64,000 nt of DNA, taken from the NCBI GenBank assembly GCA_022393335.1, contig JAJEKB010000525.1, forward strand, positions 16,319-80,318, in the 5' to 3' direction. Shown piece by piece: positions 14,401 through 26,400 of this stretch (within the stretch, counting starts at the first letter, position 1; the number at the start of each line of letters is the position of its first letter). The notes beneath the pieces were generated by a model, which worked only from the letters and a program-made list of their open reading frames with translations, was not told the DNA's origin and did no database searches. A program made the translations under genes and the position numbers. This DNA comes from Macrotrachela quadricornifera. Lineage: Eukaryota; Rotifera; Eurotatoria; Philodinida; Philodinidae.

Positions 14401-17400
14401 TTTTTTTTTATAGGATGTAAGTTTTTTTTCGATGAATGATTAATCAAATATTGGTAGTAGTAATTTTTTTTTACTCCTTTTAAAATTGAATAAAAGGCTT
14501 CTAGCTATTTGTGTGAAGTGACTATTGACGTGGACACGTTGAAATTAAAAAAGGTTAAGAGTGTCCAGTCATCGTTTGATCATCGAACTGCAAGAAGGAC
14601 AATTGACTAACATTATACTGTGAAAAATTTTTTATTTTTCGTACAATTGAGCAATATATATATGTATTTATAAAACTTCTTTCTAGGAAGTCATTCTGCT
14701 ATGGATTCAACTGTTTTATCACCGCTTCTTCCATCATCCCAAGCACCACCGCCACTACCACCTCTTCCTCCGCCGATGATTCCTATTGATCATACAACCT
14801 TACTCAGTCAAATAAAAACAGCAACACGTAATTCGATTCTTCTGTGTAGTGATAACACTTCTACAACAACCAACACCTACATGGCAGATAGTGGTTTTGA
14901 TTCATCAAGTTCACATGCTGTTGCTCCACCCGTACCTCCACCATTACCATCATCAACACCTTGCACTGCATTTATGATCCAAACTCAAACAGGCAATGCT
15001 CTCTTAATACCACATTCACAAGGTATAGTCAATCGAATAGATCTCTTCTTCAAGTTGTATTTGATTCTACTAAGCGTATGTATATACTTATGTTGATCCG
15101 GATGTATGCATATGCAAGAGTAGGAGAGGAAGTAAGCTCTATTAGTACTTGATTGTGCATTCGCTGACCTCTCGCTTTAAACGGTCGTTTGATTGTATGC
15201 TCTCATATATTCTTACAATTACTGAGTTCTGACTATTGGCGGATGTCGTGTATGACCCTGAGTTCTACTCTTTTCTTTTTCTCTTGATCGAACACATCGG
15301 GTTCGATTTGGTATTCTCCTATCTAGCGGCGGTGACAAACCCTTGTTCTAATTGTCTTCGACACGCCGCTCGGGTCGCTGCCGCAATCAATCGACGATGA
15401 AGCAAAAAGAGAATCGTGCACGCATTCACAGAGATATCATTCCAGCAGAGATCGATTAGTTGCGGTCCTTATCAGTTGGTTGCGCGTGTGTGTGTGTGTG
15501 TGTGTGTGTATAGTGTCGATTGAATTTGCCTACAGTCTGATGAACACACCAGAGAAAAGGAAAAAGAAAGAAAAAAAGATGAATATAAGAGAAGCACAAA
15601 AAAAAAGACTTATCACCCTTCAGTTTCCATCCGACATATTAGTTGATGCAAGACATGTATTGATCTCAGGTCAGTCTTATAGTATATAGATATCGAATAG
15701 TCATTCTAATCAATGGCCTTCATTTTGTCATCACTAGTACTGTTTGATGATGTTAATGATGAACGCATACACACACGTGTAAAGAAGTGAAGGAATTTGC
15801 ATTACGAGATTACGAAATCTAGCTAAATAATATCGCATCTCATTTATCTGCTGTCACACGATACATTCAACCACATTAAGATGCATGATGATGGTAGAAA
15901 TAACGCGCATATATATGTATATATATATGCATGTATATACGCATAAGTCCGATAGTATTCTTCATTACCAGTGTCCAACAGGTTATTATGAAACGTGAGA
16001 AATTTGTTTAGTCTATCCGATTGCTTCGTTATTATACATTAAATGCCACAATGTCATCACATGTTTTTCTTCAAGTCAATCAATTTATCTATTTCTTTTT
16101 CCTTATAGGTACATTGATGTCTTCTTCGAATATCGATCCAAGCGGTAGTAACATTAATAATGGTACACTTCCGTTACGATCTTCCGCTTATTCATGTCCA
16201 AATTCCACTCAACTAACAACAACAATGTCAACTATTGATCGACCAAATTCTAATTCATCAAATGTCTATCAGACAATTGATGCCGACAGGTTAGTTACTT
16301 ACTTTTTTTTTTCAATAAGTATGTTTGATGTTCATTATTCGAACAAACATAGACAGTAGTATACATGTTATTTATGCTCATTATCATCAAACAGTCAGAC
16401 ATATATATATATATATATATATATAAAGAAAGAGAAAAAGAGCTTTTAGTAGTACATCCGGCATGAATAGGACTTATGTTCATTAGCTTGGTGTGTTAGC
16501 CACTTGACTGTGTATCCCGTTGATTGATAAAGTGCAGTTAATGTACAAAAAAGACAAATATTTTCACCTGCGTCGAAGTATAATGAAGAAAGAAATAAAA
16601 AAGTTCATGTATAGACTTTTTAATAATCATTGTTATGTCTTCCCTTAGGACTAATCAACTTTTATGTGTGTATTAATATCAATCTTATTTTTTTTGTCTT
16701 TTCTAGTCATCGTGAATATGTAATTCATCCAAACGACAATAAGAATGAGATCTTTCCTGATACACCATTACTGCCTTGGTATGTGTATGTCTAGTTTATA
16801 TTTACACAATGCAAATTAGACCCTTTTTTTTCTCTTACACATATATATATATATATCAAATAGAGTAATCTTGCGTAATAGTTACTACTCTTCACTCTAA
16901 TAGGATGATGTATATGTAGTAATATGCAATTGTCAACAAAAATCGAATTAGTCGTTCTCTATTGTATATTAACTTGAAAAGTAAGTCACACCCGGATGAC
17001 TGATCATTAAATGAACAAAAGACATGTCGAAAAAATTTTTTTTTATTCTTCTTTTTCTTTTTATTACATAAATAATAATATTAGTTTGTTTGATTTAATT
17101 AACAATTTAAATACGATATTGACATAACAAGGACATTAATACATATAAGTTTTTTTTCTTGTTCTAGCTTTCGAAATAATTGTTATGTTTATCCATTGGA
17201 TCATCATCATCATCATTCTCATTCACATATTCGTTGTAATTGTGATTCAACAACAACATATAATGAACAAACAACAGCAACAACAACAACCCGACAATCA
17301 ACACATTCACCTTGTCCATTATTTAATAATTCAATATGTCGATTAAAAAAACGTAAAACAAATGAAAATTATTTTCAAAGAAATTTTTTTTCATGGAAAA

Positions 17401-20400
17401 TAATCTCAATTATATTTATTATAACAACATTATGTTTTTTAACATCAACTATTTATTTATCAATTATGCATTATTATCATCCAACATTTCGAGAAATAAA
17501 TTTAATACAATCAAAAAATTCTAAACAAAATTTATTTTATGGTTTGTTATTATTATTATTATTGCTTTTTTATTCAATTAACACTAAAAAAAAACTTTTG
17601 TTTTCTTTAGGTAAAACAACACGTTTTATTCGTATTGATGATAAATTAAAAGAAACAATTGATTCACAATCAAGTACTCAATTACAATTTTATATTGAAC
17701 GAACAATATTAATTCAATTTAATTTTACAGCGAATCAACAGGCTAATTTTGGTAAAGACAATAGAAAAAAAATTTTTTTTTTCTGAATTAATTTTTTTCT
17801 TTTTTTTCCTAAAGGTATTTATGGTAAACGATCAAATTCACCAAGTTTAACTCAATTTGACTTTTTTCATCCGTTTAATGGTAATAATCAACAACAGCAG
17901 CAACATCATCTTACACGTCGAAGTTTAATATTTAATCGAACATCACAAATATATTTAACAGATTCAAATAATGAACAATTAACACTTTTATTTAATGAAT
18001 TATTAACAACTGGACTTTGGTATATAACAATCATAAATGATGGCTTATTAAAAGAAGAATATCAATTAAATATTAAAGAAATTGATGAAAAAGCTCAACA
18101 TTTATGTTTAAATAATTGTAATAATCATGGAATATGTCAACATGGTATATGTATATGTCATCCATCATATACTGGATCAGATTGTTCTATCGGTAGAGAT
18201 AAAAAAAGATTTTTTTTTTCTAAATAAAATATTCTTAAATATTTTATATTTTAGCACAATGTACAGATTTATGTAGTGGACATGGTGTTATTGAACATGG
18301 TCAATGTCGATGTCATGAAGGTTGGCATGGTGCTGAATGTCAATTAATGTTAAATCAATGTGAAATAGCTAATTGTAATAATCGAGGTTCTTGTATTGCT
18401 GGTAAATGTATTTGTCAAAATGGTTATCAAGGAAAATTTTGTGAACAAAGTATTTTAAAAAAAAAAGTTTTGTTTACTTATTTATTTTTTATTATTTTAT
18501 AGTTTCATGTCAAAATATAAATTGTAGTCATCATGGAATATGTATTGAAGGAAAATGTCGATGTTTTCATGGATATACAAATGATGATTGTTCATTATTA
18601 ATTCATTCACAATGTGATTATCGATGTTCAGGACATGGACAATATATTGATTATCCAAAATCAATGTGTATATGTGAAAATGATTGGACAGGAGAAAATT
18701 GTTCAGAACGTAAGAAAATATTTTATTTTTTTGATTTTTATTAAAATAAAATTTTTATATTTAATTTTAAAGCAAAATGTAATATTGATTGTGGTATACA
18801 TGGAAAATGTTTAATTAATAATCGAGATAAATGCCAATGTGATAATGAATGGACAGGTGAAAATTGTATGAAAAAAATTTGTCCGAAATTATGTAAACAA
18901 TGTGATGATAATGGAAATTGTCTATGTCAAAATGGTTTTATTGGTCGATATTGCCAAATAAGTTTGTTTATTTTAATTTCTAAAAATAAATTTTCTAAAA
19001 AAAAATATTATTTAAGATGTTTGTTCAAATAATTGTAATGGACATGGAGAATGTCAAATGAATAAATGTATATGTCATACAAGTTGGTTTGGACCTGAGT
19101 GTCAATTTACAATTGAAAATAATTGTAATGATCAATTAGATAATGATAATGGTTAGTATTAATAAAAAGAAATTGTTTTTTTTTTATATTGTAAAGAATC
19201 TTCAGATGTATAATAATATACTTGCAGAATCATATTTTCATAATATTAAACGGAAAAAAAAAGATTAGAGAAGAATATAGATAATAGTTATAAATAATAT
19301 TTTTAATTTAATATATTTAGATGGTCTTATTGATTGTCTGGATCCCGACTGTTGTTCATCAAGTAAATGTCGATCAACTGAAGAATGTATTTCAAGAACA
19401 AGTGCTAAAGACATGTATAAATGAAATTCTTTTCTACAAATAAAAAAAAAAAAATTTTTATTATAGATTATTAAGACGTCAAGCACCAAGTCCATCTGCT
19501 TCATTTTTTGAACGTATGCAATTTTTAATTCAAGAGGATGGTCTTCAAACATCATCCATATATTCATCATTTAATGAACGGTATTAAAATACATTTTTTT
19601 TAAATCTTTTTTTTTTATTATTATTTAAAAACTCTTTCAGAGCATCTGCATTCAATAAGAGGTGATTTTCGATGTTTAATTTTTTATTGTCTTGTAAAAA
19701 TGTTCCTATAAAAAAAAATCTAAATTATAAAATAACAGAAATCAAAATTTAAGCTTTGTTTTTGTTTGATTATTTCTAGGCGAACATCAGTTATACGTGG
19801 TCAAATATTTTATAGAAAATATCTTCCACTTAATGGTGTTAAAGTTCAAGTATTTAATAATCCAAATCAAGGTTATACAATATCAGATAAAGATGGATTG
19901 TAATATTTTGTTTTAAAAATAATTATCTTTTTTTTATTTTAATTTTTCATTTTTTAGTTTTAATTTATTAATAAATGGTGGTGGTTCAATACTTATTCAA
20001 TTTATTCGACAACCATTTCAAACAAAACAATATGCATTTATTATACCATGGAATACATTTGTACATATTGGATATATTTATATGGATGAAATTATTGAAA
20101 ATATATTTTGTCAAAAAAATTTTTCCGAATATAATCAACCAAAATTATGGGATACAAGTCTTGATCGAACATTTATATCTAATGATAAATATAATTATGG
20201 ATATACATTAGGTTCACAAATACTTCGTCAAACAATATCAATTGATTTTCCAATAAAATTTATTTATTTAAGTTCATCAAGTACAAGACGTTATCAATCA
20301 ATATTAACAATTGTATTAACAGATGATCATATAGATGATTATTTAATACAAATACATTTATCTATAAGTATTGAAGGAAGTTTTTTTATGAAAAAATTTC

Positions 20401-23400
20401 ATGCAAAAAATAATTTAATTTATGAATATCAATGGTCAAGAAGAAATGCTTATGATCAAAATGTACATGGTTTAGCTGAAGCTTTTGGTAAAATTTTTTT
20501 TTTGAAATTTCTTTTTATTTTTTTCTTTATAATAGTTTCAATTGGATACGAATATTTAAATTGTAATCAAATTATTTGGTATCGAAAATCAGTAAAAATG
20601 ACTGGACAAGATATTCCAACAGCAAATGTTGGTGGATGGACATTTAATGTTCATCATAAACTAAATATTCAAGCAGGTAAATTATGATTATATAAAAATT
20701 CAGAATAGAAATTACTAGTTTGGCAGGCTACTAGGTCAGGACATAATTATTGACCTAGTTATGATATAATAACAATATTTCAAGTACTAAATCTAAGACA
20801 TAAGATGGTACCATATGTTAATGATTTTCTAGACAAACTTTTATATTTTCTAATTAATGAACAATCTGTTAAGATAATAAAGAACATAAAACTCATTTTT
20901 TATCAATTTAGAAGAATGAATATTTTCAATTGATTGCCACAAAAAAAAAATCCATTATTTTTTTCTTTATAGGTATTCTTCATAAAGGTGATGGAACAAA
21001 TATGTTACTTACAGATTCTCCTCTTCAATTAACAACTTTAATTGGTATCCGTGATCAATCACGTTCAATAGATTGTCGAAAATGTCATGAAAATCAAGGA
21101 ATATTAACAAAATTACTTAATCCAACAAGTTTAACTGTTAGTAATGATGGTACAATATATATTGGTGATTTAAATATAATATGGATGTATCAAGCAACAA
21201 ATAATCTTATTAAACCTGTACTTGAATTAAATGAACAATATACATATAAATATTATTTAACAACAGATCCAGTTGATGGTCGATTATATATATCAGATTA
21301 TCATCGTCGACAAATAATACGTTTAATTAAAACAGAATCAATTGAAAATTTAAAAGAAAATTATGAAATTGTTATTGGTGATGGACAATATTGTACAATA
21401 GATTTAATACATAATAAAACATGTGGTGATGAACAATTAGCAAAATATGTTTCATTATCATATCCAAAAGGTTTAACAATTGACCGTTATGGAACAATTT
21501 ATTTTATTGATGGACAACGTGTAAGAAAATTAAATATTGAAAATAGTTATGTTACTAATATTGTTGGATCATTTGATTATGAAATTGATTATCAAAGACA
21601 ATTATCATGTAATAGAACTTATTCATTTGATCAGGTTAAAATAAAAAAAATAAAAAATAAAAATGAAAATTTAATTTATTAATTTTTCTTTTAGTTTAAA
21701 TTTTATAATCCAACAACATTACATATTCATCCACTTGATGGAGATTTATATGTTCTTGATGATATGTATTTATATCGTATACGAATAAATTTAAATCTTA
21801 TTGAAATAATTCTTGGTCAATCATTAAATTGTTTAAATAATGAAAATTTTATTCAATTAAATAATCCAATTGATTTTTCATTTAATTATCAAGGAGATTT
21901 ATTTTTATTAGAAAAATCTCAAAAATTTATTCGTATTTTACGTTCATCAAATAATCAATTAGAAAATTTAAATTTAAATATAAATAATATAAATATAAAT
22001 TTTATTTCAATTAGTAATTATCCAGATGGTTCGATAATACTTTCAAATATAATAACAAAAGAAATTTTTAAATTAAAATCTATTTCCTTAACAAATGATG
22101 ATGAACATATAAATGGATTAAATATTCATTCATCAGATAAAAATGAAATTTATATATTTAATAGAGTTGGACAACATCGATCAACTATTGATGCATTGAC
22201 AGGTTTGAATAAATTAGATTTTTTATAAAGATAATTATATATAATATATTACTAATTTGTTTAAATCATAGATATGCACACTGTGACCTTCTTCTTTTGA
22301 GCAGTAGTACATTTCTTAACGACAAGTCTAATTTTGATTATCAATCGGTTGGAATATGATGAATAGAGACTTTCAAAGTCATAATTAGATTTTGAGATTC
22401 TTCGCTCAGAGAAATGCCGAAATCTCGATCGTTGAATCGTGGAGATTAGAAACAGCATATACTTCATTAGTGATATAAGACAATATTACACATATATACT
22501 GGAACCTTTAATTTAACCATTCAGAAGATAAACATTTCTCAAAATCTATATTGCATGATTCCGGTTCAGTTCTTGATTCTAATGCTTTTTAAATCGCCGA
22601 GTCTTGCTTATGATGCTCCGATATTATAACTTTAATATGTGAAAAATATTATTTAAAAACTTTAGCTAATCAAGTATATAGAGTTTACAAAGCATTTCAT
22701 CTTTTTTTGTCTTGTTTAGGCGAAACAATCTTTAATTTCACATATGATTCTCCTCAAAATGCTTATGGTAAATTAGAATCAATAAATTATCGTAATGGTA
22801 AAAGTTTATTATTAAAATATGATTATGCTATGCGTATAAATGATATAATTGAAATGCCCAATGGAAATAAATTAAAAGTAAAGAATTTTGTTTATTATTT
22901 ATATTTAATATTATTTATTATATAATTTAGATTGATTTTTCTAAACAAAAATTTTTATCAAATATTATTGATAATAATGGTCTATCAACACAATTTTTAT
23001 ATGATAATGGTTTATTAACAGGAATTATTAAAAATAATTTAATTCGAGTTCATTTTATTTATGATCAAGCTGGACATATTCAACAAGTATAAATAAATTA
23101 ATTTTAAAAAAATAAAAATTTTTTATTTTATTTTATTTCTTTTAGATTGTTCATGAAGATGGTTATTTTAATGAATTAATAACATCTGCTAATCATTCAT
23201 TTTATCGAATAGATATTATTAATTCAAATGAAAATACAACATATTTAATGAGTAAATCAAAAACAATTCAATTGAAAAGTAAATAAAAATAATTATGAAT
23301 AATTCATACATAGAAGAATTTCGTTTATTTTTAATTTGATTAAAGCATTTTTGTTTAATTAAAAGATTGTGCTGGCAAATTCTTTGCAAAACTAGAGACG

Positions 23401-26400
23401 ATTTTATCTAAAAAGTGTTATAGATGTATTTTAAAAATAAGAAAATTGTAAAAGAGGATAGTTCAGTGAAAGTTTGTAATCATTCAGCTGACGTGATTGC
23501 ATAGGAGATTTCTGAATAAAATGAAGAAACTGAAAATGATTAATCTTGACCAAATGAAAAGAGTTTAATTAGAAGAGTTATGTTTCGGCAGAACAAAATT
23601 CGATTATAGAATCATCACCTAACGAGAAAACTCCATCAACTAGTACCATTTGTTTGAGTCTAGGTTTTGTTCACTGCTAGAGCAATGAAAAATTCTAGAA
23701 GAGTTAGTACCAACAGATCTTTCTTCTCAAGCTATGTATGTTTTACTGAAATTTATTCTGTCACAATGTATTATGAAAAAAATTGAGACAAAGAATTTTC
23801 ACTTAAAAAGTTTTTTAATAGTACGTCACAGGGCCCTTATTATATCCTGGAAGCTTTCTTTATACAAATGCTTCTGTTGAGAAATAAGACATTGTGAAAA
23901 ATCATTTCTTTCCCATAAGAGTATAGAAGAAAAGTCCAACAGTAAAAACCTTTATAAGATTTTTATTCGCATTATAAGCCCTACTAATAAGCAATACAAG
24001 ATCTCCAACAGAGAATATCACTTGATAAGATTTCCTTGTGCGTAAAAATATAATGTCCTTACTATTTTTCTGTATTCTATTTAACAGATTATTAGCTACT
24101 ACATTCACCTGACTTACAACTATTGCGTTAAACAAACTAAAAATCATATGAAAATAAAGTCAGCATTGACAGACAAATCGAAATATACAAATCATTAAAT
24201 AAGTTATATTATCTAATAAAAAATTTCAAGTATAATCTTTCAATAGTATAAAGAATAGAAGACTATTAAAAATATAATTTATTCTAATCTATCTATCATA
24301 TAACTATGTTATTTTTAAAGATAATCAATCTCAATTAATTCGTCAAGATTATTCAAATTCAACAATAATTATATCAGAAATAAATCCATTAATAAAATTA
24401 ATTTCAACAACAAATCGTTCATCAAGTGTAACAAATCGTCATCAAGTCATTGAATTTAATTCAACATATCATTTATCAAATTCATTAATTTATTCAACAT
24501 TATCTTTTGATAATGAACAAATACATTCTTGTTATTTAAAAGTAAAAAAAAAAGAAATTATTTCAATAAATTAAAATAATTCAAATCTTTTGCTAATTTT
24601 TAGATAAATAATAATAAATTTTTAACAATGTTATTTGATCATTTTGAAAAAAAATTAATTTTACAAGATTATAAACAAAATGAAATATTAACAATGATTT
24701 ATTCAGATAAATTTAATTTATTATCAATTAATCCACGAGGATTTTTACCAATTACTTATACATATAGAGATAATGATCAAAAATTATCATCTTGGAAAAT
24801 TGGACCATATTATGAAGAATTTTTATATGATACACGTGGACGTTTAATTGAAATACAACGTTTTAATGAACTTGCTTCAATTAAATATAGTTATGGGCAT
24901 GGAGAACAAGTAAATATTATTTTTTATTACAGTTTTAATAGTTTTATGCAATTTAGTATATTTTTGAAAAAATATTTGCAAGTTTTTTGTTTTGCTTTGA
25001 TTTACTTAGATGTAAAGTACTATTGACTCTATCAAATTCTATAGTTTTTACTCTATATATTGAATATAGTTTGAGAAGTATTAAAACGAAATTCAGCAAG
25101 AAATTTATATTAGATGAAAAAGAATTCTCATACTTCCTCATACAAAAAATATTAAACAAAACGAAAAATACCTCTTATTGTTATTTATCAAATCTTTTAA
25201 ATCATATACAACGTAAATAAAATATAATTCAATAGAGTAGATCGAATAAAACTAATAGAATCAATCTTTATATTATTTATTTTCTTTTTCTTAAGCCTGT
25301 TGGAATAACTTATGGTTCACAATCAAATATAATGTTACGTAAAGATTCTATAGGTAGTATAACTGGTATAATAATGCCAAATCAAGCTGAACATACTCTT
25401 GAATATCGAACATATTTTAATAGTTATCGTTTAATTTATTCGGGTTTACATACTCAAATATGGGAATATGATTCAAAATCAAATCTTCAACGAATTTATT
25501 TTCCATATAAACGTTTAATAACATATAAATACGATGAAAATAATCGTTTAATTTATTCATTTGCTGATGCATGTAAAACATCATATAAATATTCAAAATT
25601 AAAAAAAATTATTTATACAGAATATCCTCGTAAACAAATTCATGAACAAATATATGAATATAATAATAATTCATTACTTAAACATTTTATTGATTATTAT
25701 AAAGATAAAAATTCATATTTAATTATATATATTAAATATTATACAATTAATTCATTTCAATTACGTTTAATTTCAACAAAAGATTTTTATTTAAAATTTT
25801 TAGAAAATTATTCAACAAATATTCAATCAAATTATACATTAAATTATCATGATATATCTGGATATTTACAATCGAATACATTTCTTCGTTTAACATATCC
25901 AACAATATATGAATGTTTTATAAAAGATAATTTTAATTTAATAATAATATCAAAACGTATTGATGAATATAAACGTTTAAAAGAAATAAATTTTTATTAT
26001 AAAAATCAAAAACGTTTAATAATTGAATTTATTTATAATAATAAAAAATTATTATTAGAACAAATAAAAATAACTTTAAATGAACTTGATAAATATATTT
26101 ATATATATGAATATGATTATTTAAAACGTTTAATAAATATAAAAAATAATGAAAATCATCTTTCATATTATCAATATGATTTAAATAATAATTTAAATTT
26201 AACAAAAAAATTTCATTCAATTAAATATAATCAATGGAATCAAATAATTCAAATAATAACAAATAATAATCAAACATTAAATTATAAATATGATCAAAAT
26301 GGATTTTTACATATAATATCAAATACAAAATTATATTTATTTAATTCATTTGGTTTATTAATTAAATATAAATATAATGAATTAATTATTGATTATATAT

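Noticed and set aside
15296..15316. GGGTTCGATTTGG resembling a tRNA T-loop
   Set aside because: No matching A box or acceptor stem upstream.
15480..15689. A 69-codon frame with VCVCVCV followed by a Lys-rich stretch, ending near a CAG|GT
   Set aside because: It begins in a GT microsatellite, has no acceptor in the right phase, and adding it would break the teneurin frame.
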